The position numbers and the translations under genes were made by a program. Positions 26,895 to 35,146 of a stretch of DNA of 64,000 bases are shown piece by piece. Numbering within the stretch: position 1 is the stretch's first letter; each line of letters opens with the position of its first letter. Origin of the DNA: Lutibacter agarilyticus (GTDB taxonomy: Bacteria > Bacteroidota > Bacteroidia > Flavobacteriales > Flavobacteriaceae); contig NZ_FZNT01000008.1 of the NCBI RefSeq assembly GCF_900188235.1, positions 62,001 to 126,000 of the forward strand, read 5' to 3'. A model generated the notes under the pieces. It saw nothing but the letters and a program-made list of their open reading frames with translations, did not search any database and was not told where the DNA came from.

Positions 26895-27680
26895 TTATTT
26901 TGTAATTATTTTTGTAAACTCTGTAGTATTATTAATGGCGTCAATTATAAAATTTTCTTTTAAGCCGTTTACAATCCAAGTTTCAATTTTAGCCTCTTGC
27001 GCTATTTCAGCAGCAGCAATTTTTGTTGCCATACCTCCAGTTCCATGCAATGAAACAGAGGCTTGTTGAATTTGCTCTTTTAAAGATGCTATATCTGCTG
27101 TTTGCTTGATGGTTTCTTTGTGATCACCATCCATAGATTTTTTGGTGTAAATCCCATCAGTATTGGTTGCAATTATTAACAAATCAACATTTAACAATGC
27201 TGCTGCTAATGCCGATAATTTATCATTATCGCCAAATTTAATTTCATCAGTTGCAACCGTGTCATTTTCATTGATAATAGGAATGTAATTATTCTCTACC
27301 AACACATTAATGGTATTTTTTATATTGGTTCTAGATTTCTCTTTTTTAAAGTCGGAATACGATAACAAACATTGAGATGTAAACAAACCTAATTCCCAAA
27401 AATTTTCATGGAAAATACGCATTAAGTGCGGTTGACCAATAGAAGCTAGTGCCTGTTTTACATTTATAAGCTTGCCGTTACTTTCTAGTTCAACAAACTG
27501 TTTTGCTACAGCAATGGCGCCTGAACTTACAATTATAAACTCATACACCTCTTTTAACGATGCTATTTGACGCGCAATATCCTCTAATTTCCCTCTAGAA
27601 ATTTGGTTGGTTTCTTTTGTTAAAACATTAGAACCAATTTTTAATAAGATTCTTTTTTTATCTGATTTGCCCATCTCCAA
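26895..27680 (-). CDS. proB: Glutamate 5-kinase (short form)
   Basis: First enzyme of proline synthesis, phosphorylating glutamate. The 261 residues cover the amino-acid kinase domain only: LLKIGSNVLTKE, IVSSGAIAVAKQFV, NENDTVATDEIKFGDNDKLSA and GTGGMATKIAAAEIAQ. The C-terminal PUA domain of the E. coli enzyme is absent, which may alter feedback or oligomer state. It overlaps proA by 23 bp, so the two products, whose intermediate is unstable, are likely translationally coupled. Confidence 0.94.
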   Translation of the reverse strand: MEMGKSDKKRILLKIGSNVLTKETNQISRGKLEDIARQIASLKEVYEFIIVSSGAIAVAKQFVELESNGKLINVKQALASIGQPHLMRIFHENFWELGLFTSQCLLSYSDFKKEKSRTNIKNTINVLVENNYIPIINENDTVATDEIKFGDNDKLSALAAALLNVDLLIIATNTDGIYTKKSMDGDHKETIKQTADIASLKEQIQQASVSLHGTGGMATKIAAAEIAQEAKIETWIVNGLKENFIIDAINNTTEFTKIITK

Positions 27681-28854
27681 AAACGTACCATTTATTAGTT
27701 ACCAAATGGTGTAATCCCATTGGTCCTCTATGATGTAATTTATCTGTACTAATTGCCAACTCACCACCCAAACCAAACTGTCCACCATCTGTAAAACGAG
27801 TAGATGCATTTTGATACACCGCCGCCGAATCTACCGACTCCATAAATTGCTGCGCAGTAGCGTTATTTTTTGTGATGATTACTGCTGAATGTCCACCTCC
27901 ATAAGTATTTATTTTGGTTATTGCTTCTTGTATCGTAGCAACACTTCCTAACACAATTTTGTAATCTAAGAACTCTTCAAACCAAATAGCATCATCTTCA
28001 AAAGCTGCAACATTCTCAAATTTCGACAATTCATCATCACCTAAAATTTCAACTTTAAATTCTTTTAATTGTTGAATTAAATTTTGAATAAATGCTTCTT
28101 TATTTGGAAGATCTTCCGCAATTAACACTTTATCAACCGCATTACATGCCGAAATTTTAGCTGTTTTACCGTTCATAATTAGTTTTAAAGCTACATCGGT
28201 ATCTGCCTCACTTTCAACATATATAAAATTATTACCTCTACCACTTACAATTACCGGGCATTTGGCATGTTGTTTTGTAAAAGCGATTAGTTTTTCACCT
28301 CCACGTGGCACAATTAAATCTAACTTTTGAGTAGGATTTTCTAAAAATTCTTGTGTTTCTGTTCGGTTGTAATTTAAATATGCTACCCAATCTGTTGTTA
28401 TGTTATGACTTGCAAGTGCTTTATGCCATAATTCCACAATTTTCAGGTTTGAATTTAACGACTCTTTCCCCCCTTTTAGTAAAATTTTATTTCCAGATTT
28501 AAATGCAATTCCTGCAGCTTCAACAGTTACATCAGGGCGAGATTCATAAATAATTAAAACGGTGCCAAAAGGTGCCGTTTTATTTATAATTTTCATGCCG
28601 TTTTCGTGCGTAAAGTTGTACAATTCTTTCCCTAAAGGGTCTGAATCTTCAATTAGTTGTTGTAATGATAAAATCATTCCGTCAACTTTACTATCATCAA
28701 CTTTTAGTCGGTCGTACATGGCGATATCTTCACCGCTATAATTTTCAACATCGATTTTATTAATGGCTAAAATACTAGCCCTTTCTTGAGCAATTAAAGT
28801 TGCCATTGTATTTAAAACAGCATTTCGTTGTTGGTGTGTTAACATGGTATTCAT
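27658..28854 (-). CDS. proA: Gamma-glutamyl phosphate reductase
   Basis: An NADPH-dependent aldehyde dehydrogenase-fold reductase giving glutamate semialdehyde. The 398 residues contain APFGTVLIIYESRPDVTVEAA, LKGGKES, LIVPRGGEKLI and the active-site Cys region KISACNAVDKVLI. Family length is normal. It overlaps the start of proB by 23 bp and directly follows argD (1-bp overlap), embedding proline genes within the arginine operon. Confidence 0.96.
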   Translation of the reverse strand: MNTMLTHQQRNAVLNTMATLIAQERASILAINKIDVENYSGEDIAMYDRLKVDDSKVDGMILSLQQLIEDSDPLGKELYNFTHENGMKIINKTAPFGTVLIIYESRPDVTVEAAGIAFKSGNKILLKGGKESLNSNLKIVELWHKALASHNITTDWVAYLNYNRTETQEFLENPTQKLDLIVPRGGEKLIAFTKQHAKCPVIVSGRGNNFIYVESEADTDVALKLIMNGKTAKISACNAVDKVLIAEDLPNKEAFIQNLIQQLKEFKVEILGDDELSKFENVAAFEDDAIWFEEFLDYKIVLGSVATIQEAITKINTYGGGHSAVIITKNNATAQQFMESVDSAAVYQNASTRFTDGGQFGLGGELAISTDKLHHRGPMGLHHLVTNKWYVFGDGQIR

Positions 28855-29981
28855 TAGGCTAAAACTTCTTTAAGTGCAGTTATAAAACTAGCTATTTGTT
28901 CTTTTGAAATTGATAATGGAGGTAATATTCTCAATAAATTTTTATTGTTTGATCCACCCGTAAAAATTTGTTTGTCGAAAATTAATTTCTTTCTTAGTTC
29001 ACCCACTTCAAAATCAAATTCAACGCCCAGCATTAAACCTTTTCCTTTTACTTTTTTAATTTCTGGAATTGTTGCTATTTCTTCTAAAAAGTAAGCATAA
29101 ACACTATTTACATTTGCCAACAACTGCTCTTCTTCAATAATATCTAAAACTGAAATTGCCGCTGCACACGCTAAATGATTTCCGCCAAAAGTAGTACCTA
29201 ACATACCGTATTTGGCTTCGTGTTTATTTAAAATTAAAACGCCTCCAATAGGAAAACCGTTTGCCATTCCTTTGGCAGTTGTAATAATATCTGGTTGAAT
29301 ATTGTGGTGTTGAAATGCAAAAAACTGTCCGCTTCTTCCGTAACCACTTTGAATTTCATCTAAAATAAGAAATACGTTATGCTTATTACATATTTTTTCT
29401 ACTTCTTGAAAAAATGCTGTAGTTCCTTCATCTAAACCACCAACACCTTGAATTCCTTCAATAATAATCGCTGCAACATCACCTTTTCCTATTTCGTGAA
29501 TCACTAATTCAATATCGTTTAAAGGTAGAAAAACAACCTCTTGCTGTAGGTTTATTGGCGCATTTATATTTTTATTATCTGTAGCTGCTACTGCTGCTGA
29601 AGTTCGCCCGTGAAAAGCATTACTAAAAGCAATAACTCTACTTTTACCAGTTTTAAAAGATGCTAATTTTAAAGCGTTCTCATTTGCTTCGGCACCAGAA
29701 TTACATAAAAACAAATTGTAGTTTTCACAACCTGAAATTCGACCTAATTTCTCCGCTAATTCTTTTTGTAATGGATTTTGAATTGAATTGGAATAAAACC
29801 CAATTTTATTTAATTGATTGGAAATTGATTTTACATATTTAGGATGTGTATGCCCCACAGAAATTACGCCATGACCTCCATACAAATCTAAATATTTTGT
29901 ACCTTTTTCATCCCAAACATAAGCGCCTTCTGCTTTTACTGGCGTTACATTGTACAACGGATATACATCAAATAATTCCAT
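28854..29981 (-). CDS. argD: N-acylornithine aminotransferase
   Basis: A class III PLP aminotransferase converting N-acylglutamate semialdehyde to N-acylornithine. Start chosen at 29981 (375 residues) because MELFDVYPLYNVTPVKAEGA matches the family start; a longer frame from 30014 would overlap the end of proC. Visible are FLCNSGAEANENALKLA, FHGRTSAAVA, LDEIQSGYGRSGQFFAFQ and the PLP lysine K237 in TTAKGMANGFPIGG. It may also act on ornithine for proline or arginine interconversion, as the cluster mixes both pathways. Confidence 0.93.
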   Translation of the reverse strand: MELFDVYPLYNVTPVKAEGAYVWDEKGTKYLDLYGGHGVISVGHTHPKYVKSISNQLNKIGFYSNSIQNPLQKELAEKLGRISGCENYNLFLCNSGAEANENALKLASFKTGKSRVIAFSNAFHGRTSAAVAATDNKNINAPINLQQEVVFLPLNDIELVIHEIGKGDVAAIIIEGIQGVGGLDEGTTAFFQEVEKICNKHNVFLILDEIQSGYGRSGQFFAFQHHNIQPDIITTAKGMANGFPIGGVLILNKHEAKYGMLGTTFGGNHLACAAAISVLDIIEEEQLLANVNSVYAYFLEEIATIPEIKKVKGKGLMLGVEFDFEVGELRKKLIFDKQIFTGGSNNKNLLRILPPLSISKEQIASFITALKEVLA

Positions 29982-29991
29982 AGTTATTTTT

Positions 29992-30786
29992 TTAAATCTG
30001 ATTAATTTTTTCAAATGAAGTTACCAAACCTCTAATTAAGGATGAGCTTAAACCTTGGTGCTCCATTTCATTCAACCCTTCAATAGTACAACCACTTGGC
30101 GTTGTAACTTTATCAATTTCCTGCTCTGGATGACTTCCAGATTTAATTAATAAACTTGCAGCTCCTAAAGCTGTTTGCATAGATAACTCTTGTGCTTCTT
30201 CAGCATCAAAACCTAATTGAACAGCTCCTTGTGTAGTTGCACGTATTAAACGCATCCAAAAAGCAATTCCACTAGCACAAATTACAGTTGCAGCTTGCAT
30301 TAATTTTTCATCAATACACATAGTTTGCCCAACAGAATTAAAAATAGATTTTGCAGTTTCTACATTTTCCATTCCTTTTTCATTTCCACTTAAACATGTC
30401 ATAGATTGTCCAACCGAAGCAGCTGTATTTGGCATACTTCTAACAATTGAGATACCATGACCTACAATGCTTTCAATTTCTTCTATCTTTCTACCAGTAA
30501 CTACAGAAATTATAGTATGCCTTTTTGCATTTAACTGAGGCTTTATTTCCTCTAGAACACTTTGTAATTGTTTTGGTTGAACCGCAATAATTATTACATC
30601 AGAAAAACGTACTGCCTTTTTATTATCTGTTGAGATTTTAATATTTGGCAGCTTATCCCATTTTTTTAAAGAATCAATATTACGTTTGGTCAAGTATAAA
30701 TTTTTAACCTTAAAATCGTCTTGGGTTAATATCCCCATTGCTATTGAATACCCTAAATTTCCTGTTCCTAAAATTGCTATTTTCAT
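29992..30786 (-). CDS. proC: Pyrroline-5-carboxylate reductase
   Basis: An NAD(P)H-dependent reductase giving proline. The 264 residues contain the Rossmann start MKIAILGTGNLGYSIAMGIL, the VIIIAVQPKQLQSVLEEI strand-helix, VRSMPNTAASVGQSMTCL and the C-terminal signature region VTTPSGCTIEGLNEME. Length is normal. It lies between argC and argD, with 10 bp to argD. Confidence 0.95.
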   Translation of the reverse strand: MKIAILGTGNLGYSIAMGILTQDDFKVKNLYLTKRNIDSLKKWDKLPNIKISTDNKKAVRFSDVIIIAVQPKQLQSVLEEIKPQLNAKRHTIISVVTGRKIEEIESIVGHGISIVRSMPNTAASVGQSMTCLSGNEKGMENVETAKSIFNSVGQTMCIDEKLMQAATVICASGIAFWMRLIRATTQGAVQLGFDAEEAQELSMQTALGAASLLIKSGSHPEQEIDKVTTPSGCTIEGLNEMEHQGLSSSLIRGLVTSFEKINQI

Positions 30787-30818
30787 TATAATTTGGTGTT
30801 GTATTGTGATTAGTTTTT

Positions 30819-31796
30819 TTAAAACGATGTTGCTTTTAATTTTAAACCTTCCATTTGATCCAAACCAAACATTAAGTTCATATTTTCTATGGCTTGACCA
30901 GATGCTCCTTTTAATAAATTATCTATTTCCGAAGTAATTAACAACATTTCTTCGTGCTTTTGTAAGTGTAAAAAACAATTATTTGTATTTACAACTTGTT
31001 TTAAATTTATAGGTGATTTTGATACGTGTGTAAACAAGGCATCTTTGTAATAATCTTCAAATAATTCATAAGCTTTTTCTATGCTTTCATCAAATTTTAA
31101 ATAGATGGAAACAAATATTCCTCTACTAAAATTACCTCTGTTTGGTATAAAAAATAATTCTTGATTAAAATTATTTTGAAGCGCCACTAGACTTTCACCT
31201 ATTTCACCTAAATGTTGATGTGTAAAAGCCTTATAAACAGAAAAGTTATTATCTCTCCATGCAAAATGAGTTGTTGCTCCTGGTGAAACACCTGCTCCTG
31301 TAGCTCCTGTAGTAGCATTTATATGAATAGAACTATTTAATAAGCCTGCGTTTGCCAATGGCAATAATGCCAATTGAATTGCGGTTGCAAAACAACCTGG
31401 GTTTGCAATGTGTTTGGCTTGTTTAATTTCTTCTTTTTTAGCTTCGGTTAATCCGTACACAAATTCTTTACCTTGAAAAACCATATCGGCATTCAATCTA
31501 AAATCGTTACTTAAATCAATAATTTTTGTATTTTCTGAAAACGAATTATTTTCTAAAAACGCGGTAGAATTTCCGTGTCCCAAACATAAAAATAACACAT
31601 CAACTTCTGGATTAATTTCACTCGTAAATTTTAAATCTAAGGCTCCTAATAAATCTTGGTGTACTTGATAAATATAGTTTCCTGCATTTGATGTACTGTA
31701 TACAAAATCTAATGCTGCGCTTGGGTGATTAACTAACAATCTAATTAGTTCACCTGCTGTATAACCTGCTCCTCCAACTATTCCTACTTTAATCAT
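30819..31796 (-). CDS. argC: N-acyl-gamma-glutamyl-phosphate reductase
   Basis: An NADPH-dependent reductase of the aspartate-semialdehyde dehydrogenase fold. The 325 residues show VGIVGGAGYTAGELIRLL, LFLCLGHGNS, the catalytic Cys in IANPGCFATAIQLALLPL, TGATGAGVSP and HQHLGEIG. Length is that of the short ArgC group. It lies 2 bp after argG and 32 bp before proC. Confidence 0.95.
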   Translation of the reverse strand: MIKVGIVGGAGYTAGELIRLLVNHPSAALDFVYSTSNAGNYIYQVHQDLLGALDLKFTSEINPEVDVLFLCLGHGNSTAFLENNSFSENTKIIDLSNDFRLNADMVFQGKEFVYGLTEAKKEEIKQAKHIANPGCFATAIQLALLPLANAGLLNSSIHINATTGATGAGVSPGATTHFAWRDNNFSVYKAFTHQHLGEIGESLVALQNNFNQELFFIPNRGNFSRGIFVSIYLKFDESIEKAYELFEDYYKDALFTHVSKSPINLKQVVNTNNCFLHLQKHEEMLLITSEIDNLLKGASGQAIENMNLMFGLDQMEGLKLKATSF

Positions 31797-31798
31797 AC

Positions 31799-32980
31799 TT
31801 ATGAGTTTACGCTGTGATAAATTTTATTTGCTGTTCCTAAAATTTTAATAAATCCTTTAGCATCTTCAGATGTCCAAGCTTTATTAGTTTCTCCATATTC
31901 TCCAAATTTAGATTTCATTAAATCGTGTTTAGATTCAATTCCATTTAAACTAAAGTGATACGGTTTTAAAGTTACATAAACTTCTCCGGTTACCGTTTTT
32001 TGAGAATTGGTTAAGAAGGCTTCAATATCGCGCATTGCAGGCTCAAAGTACTGCCCGTCGTGTAGTAACATTCCGTAGGTACTTCCTAAACCTTCTTTTA
32101 AATTTTGTTGCCATTTAGAAAGCACATGCTTTTCTAATAAATGATGCGCTTTAATAATTACGGTTGCAGCTGCGGCTTCAAAACCAACTCTACCTTTAAT
32201 TCCTACAATAGTATCTCCAACGTGAATATCTCTACCAATAGCGTACTTAGAAGCAATTTCTTCTAACTTTAAAATGGTGTTTACTGGTGTATCAAACTCT
32301 CCGTTTAGACCAACTATTTGCCCTTTTTCAAAATGCAATTTAATATTGGTTGGCTCGGTTCTTTTTAATTGACTTGGGTAGGCTTCTTCTGGCAATGCTT
32401 GGTGCGAAGTTAAGGTTTCAACACCTCCAACACTTGTTCCCCAAATTCCTTTATTGATGGAATATTTAGCTTTTGACCAAGGATAATCTACCCCGTGTTT
32501 TTTTAAATATTCTATTTCTTCTTGTCTAGATAATTTTAAATCTCTAATTGGAGTAATAATTTCAATCTCAGGAGCCAATGTTTGAAAAATCATATCAAAA
32601 CGCACTTGATCATTTCCTGCACCAGTACTTCCGTGAGCTATATATTTTGCATTTATTTTTTTAGCATATTCAACAACTTCAATAGCTTGAAAAACACGTT
32701 CAGCACTAACTGACAAAGGGTATGTGTTGTTTTTTAACACATTACCATACACCATAAATTTAATGGCTTTTTCGTAATAAATATCTAAAATATTCTGGTT
32801 TGTATGCGATTTTACTCCCATATCATAAGCTTTCGCTTCAACCACTTTTAATTCTTCGGCTGAAAACCCACCAGTATTTACCAATACACTGTGAACTTCT
32901 AAATTTAATTCGTTTTGCAAGTACTTTACACAATATGATGTGTCTAAACCTCCGCTATATGCTACAACAACTTTTTCCAT
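31799..32980 (-). CDS. argG: Argininosuccinate synthase
   Basis: An ATP-dependent ligase joining citrulline and aspartate. The 393 residues carry the PP-loop AYSGGLDTSYCVKYL at the N-terminus, AHGSTGAGNDQVRFD, YSINKGIWGTSVGG and a C-terminal KPYHFSLNGIESKHDLM. It sits 4 bp after the GNAT gene. The final steps (argG, argH) thus lie at opposite ends of the operon. Confidence 0.96.
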   Translation of the reverse strand: MEKVVVAYSGGLDTSYCVKYLQNELNLEVHSVLVNTGGFSAEELKVVEAKAYDMGVKSHTNQNILDIYYEKAIKFMVYGNVLKNNTYPLSVSAERVFQAIEVVEYAKKINAKYIAHGSTGAGNDQVRFDMIFQTLAPEIEIITPIRDLKLSRQEEIEYLKKHGVDYPWSKAKYSINKGIWGTSVGGVETLTSHQALPEEAYPSQLKRTEPTNIKLHFEKGQIVGLNGEFDTPVNTILKLEEIASKYAIGRDIHVGDTIVGIKGRVGFEAAAATVIIKAHHLLEKHVLSKWQQNLKEGLGSTYGMLLHDGQYFEPAMRDIEAFLTNSQKTVTGEVYVTLKPYHFSLNGIESKHDLMKSKFGEYGETNKAWTSEDAKGFIKILGTANKIYHSVNS

Positions 32981-32984
32981 GATA

Positions 32985-33599
32985 TTATTTTTTCTTCTTT
33001 AGAAATAATGCTTGTTTTATTCTTTTTAATCTGCTTAATGTTTTTGAATTGTATTTATGTTCCTTTGCATTTTTTTTCTGCTTAGGATCGAATAACATTC
33101 CTGTACATAAACACATTTTTTTATCGGTTCTCATTAAAACATCGTAATTTTTACAAGTTCTACACCCATTCCAAAAAGCTTCATCTGTAGTTAATTCTGA
33201 AAAAGTTACTGGTTGGTATCCTAATTCATAATTAATTTTTAATACCGCCAACCCAGTAGTTATTCCGAATATTTTAGCTTCAGGATATTTTTCCTGAGAA
33301 TAGTCTAAAATTTTCTTTTTAATTTTTTTTGCTAAACCCTGATTTCTAAAATCGGGATGTACTATCAACCCTGAATTTACCACAAAAGATTTATTATCCC
33401 AAGTTTCTATATAACAAAACCCAGCAAATTTTCCGTTTTCAACAGCAATTACAGCATCACCTGTACTAATTTTTTTTGTGATGTATTCTGGTGTTCTTTC
33501 GGCAATACCAGTACCTCTAACTTTGGCAGACTCTTTAATAGTCTCACAAATTAATTCAGCATATTTAATATGCGATATATTAGCAATAACAACTTTCAT
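32985..33599 (-). CDS. GNAT acyltransferase, candidate N-acylglutamate synthase
   Basis: A 204-residue GNAT-fold protein with strand-helix features IKYAELICETIKESAKV, AVIAVENGKFAGFCYIETWD, the acyl-CoA loop region VHPDFRNQGLAKKIKKKIL and a Cys-bearing segment FWNGCRTCKNYDVL, ending in a Lys/Arg-rich tail of about 45 residues. It is the first gene of the arginine operon, and no argA or argJ is present in the window. The natural inference is that it makes the N-acylated glutamate that starts the pathway. It is not closely like E. coli ArgA, which has a kinase-like domain. Confidence 0.8.
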   Translation of the reverse strand: MKVVIANISHIKYAELICETIKESAKVRGTGIAERTPEYITKKISTGDAVIAVENGKFAGFCYIETWDNKSFVVNSGLIVHPDFRNQGLAKKIKKKILDYSQEKYPEAKIFGITTGLAVLKINYELGYQPVTFSELTTDEAFWNGCRTCKNYDVLMRTDKKMCLCTGMLFDPKQKKNAKEHKYNSKTLSRLKRIKQALFLKKKK

Positions 33600-33648
33600 T
33601 GATTACTTTTTGTTTTAAATTGATTTATTGATGTTTTTTTTGAGAAAC

Positions 33649-33696
33649 GAAAACGGACTCACCGTTTTCAATAGAAAATTACGCCCGTAAGGGGCG
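33649..33696 (-). promoter_or_regulatory. Candidate attenuator of the arginine operon
   Basis: Reading the minus strand after the Arg-rich leader frame there are three overlapping hairpins: CGCCC / GGGCG (33696-33692 with 33686-33682) within its last codons; TTTTC / GAAAA (33678-33674 with 33669-33665) just after its stop; and GAAAACGG / CCGTTTTC (33669-33662 with 33656-33649), followed by a broken T-rich stretch. The second and third exclude each other. This matches the logic of ribosome-mediated attenuation, although the T-tract is weaker than in the ilv attenuators. Confidence 0.6.
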
Positions 33697-33744
33697 GCGT
33701 GCGAAGCGGCGTACAATTGTAGTATTTAAATTGTAATTTTTCAT
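33679..33744 (-). CDS. Arg-rich leader peptide of the arginine operon
   Basis: A 21-codon frame (ATG at 33744, TAA at 33679-33681) lies 79 bp upstream of the GNAT gene. It begins MKNYNLN and ends with the segment IVRRFARRPLRA. Five of the last ten codons are arginine (CGC CGC, CGC CGC, CGG), codons that stand out as GC-rich in an AT-rich genome. Overlapping hairpins follow at the stop codon. By analogy with his, trp and ilv leaders, arginine starvation would stall ribosomes at these codons and relieve termination. The frame, composition and position are seen; regulation is inferred. Confidence 0.7.
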   Translation of the reverse strand: MKNYNLNTTIVRRFARRPLRA

Positions 33745-33749
33745 TACCA

Positions 33750-33757
33750 CAATATTA
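33750..33757 (-). promoter_or_regulatory. Possible -7 element of the arginine operon
   Basis: TAATATTG on the minus strand matches TAnnTTTG at all but one defined position, with TTG 16 bp upstream. The predicted transcript would start within a few bases of the leader-peptide ATG. Confidence 0.35.
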
Positions 33758-33860
33758 CGCTAAATATTCTATACAACCACTCATTTGTTTATTATTTAAC
33801 AACATTTCATATTAAACAGTCCTTTATTAACAATATGCATCAATTTTTATTATAAATCAC

Positions 33861-35123
33861 CTAAATTAAAAACTGGAACAACTCGGGATTATCATTTAAA
33901 TACTCACCTAAAAATCCTTTTTGTTTCATTCTAGCAATTAATGGCTCAAAATCATCTTTATCTGCTAATTGAATTCCAACTACAGCAGGCCCTTCAGCCC
34001 TATTATTTTTCTTCGTATATTCAAAATACGTGATATCATCATTTTGCCCTAAAACATCTACTACAAATTCTTTTAGCGCACCTGCTCTTTGCGGAAATTT
34101 TATAATAAAATAGTGCTTTAAACCTCTAAATAACAAAGCTCGCTCTTTCATTTCTTCCATTCGGGTAATATCATTATTACCTCCACTTACAATACAAACA
34201 ACCGTCTTCCCTTTAATTTTCTCTTTGTGTTGTTCTAAAGCTGCAATAGAAAGTGCTCCTGCGGGCTCAACCACCAAGGCATTCTCATTATACACTTTTA
34301 AAATTGTTGAACAAATTAAGCCTTCGCAAATGGTATCGGTTTCATCTAAAAATTGTTTACAAAACTCAAAGGTTAATTCACCCATTCGTTTAACAGCAGC
34401 TCCATCTACAAACTTTTCAATTTCATCTAAAGTAGTATTTTCACCTTTTTTTAATGAAGTTGTTAAAGATGGCGCTCCTTTTGGTTCAACTCCAATTAAT
34501 TTGGTTTCTGGACTTAAAGATTTAAATACGCTTCCTACTCCTGAAGCCAAACCTCCACCTCCAACAGGCATTAATAAATAATCAATTTTAGAATTGATAT
34601 CATTTAATATTTCTAAACCTATTGTTCCTTGACCAGCAATTACATCTAAATCATCAAACGGATGTACAAAAGTACTTTTATGTTCCTTACAAAATATTGA
34701 TGCAGCAGCCTGACTATCGTCAAAGCTATCTCCAAAAAGTTTTACCTCAACAAATTCACCTCCAAACATTTTAACCTGATCAATTTTTTGATGAGGCGTA
34801 GTTATAGGCATAAATATGGTACAATTTGCTTCTAACTTTTTACAAGCAAAAGCAACACCTTGTGCATGATTTCCAGCACTAGCGCACACAATTCCGTTTT
34901 TAAGTTCTTTTTGACTTAAACCCTGTATTTTATTATAGGCTCCTCTTATTTTATACGAACGAACTACTTGGACATCTTCTCTTTTAAAGTAGATATTTGC
35001 CTGATACTCTTCTGAGAAATTTTTCATAAAAACTAAAGGAGTTGCTTGCACAACTCCTTTAATGCTCTGTTGAGCTTTATAAATTTTCTCTAATGAAAGG
35101 CTATTTTTAATAGTTTCACTCAA
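33861..35123 (-). CDS. ilvA: Threonine ammonia-lyase (biosynthetic)
   Basis: A PLP enzyme turning threonine into 2-oxobutanoate for isoleucine. The 420 residues contain the PLP lysine K58 in RSYKIRGAYNKI, CASAGNHAQGVAFACKK, the glycine-rich phosphate loop PVGGGGLASG and the SGGNND motif. A single C-terminal ACT-like domain (about 335-420, HYFIIKFPQRAGALKEFV) is the short-form arrangement. It is the last gene of the ilv operon, 23 bp after ilvC, with the arginine operon beginning about 120 bp further on the same strand. Confidence 0.95.
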   Translation of the reverse strand: MSETIKNSLSLEKIYKAQQSIKGVVQATPLVFMKNFSEEYQANIYFKREDVQVVRSYKIRGAYNKIQGLSQKELKNGIVCASAGNHAQGVAFACKKLEANCTIFMPITTPHQKIDQVKMFGGEFVEVKLFGDSFDDSQAAASIFCKEHKSTFVHPFDDLDVIAGQGTIGLEILNDINSKIDYLLMPVGGGGLASGVGSVFKSLSPETKLIGVEPKGAPSLTTSLKKGENTTLDEIEKFVDGAAVKRMGELTFEFCKQFLDETDTICEGLICSTILKVYNENALVVEPAGALSIAALEQHKEKIKGKTVVCIVSGGNNDITRMEEMKERALLFRGLKHYFIIKFPQRAGALKEFVVDVLGQNDDITYFEYTKKNNRAEGPAVVGIQLADKDDFEPLIARMKQKGFLGEYLNDNPELFQFLI

Positions 35124-35146
35124 AATTTAATATTGCTTTAAACTTA

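Noticed and set aside
33861-35123. ilvA as a catabolic threonine dehydratase or serine racemase
   Set aside because: It is the terminal gene of a tight ilvDBNC operon and has a C-terminal ACT-like domain, both pointing to isoleucine biosynthesis.
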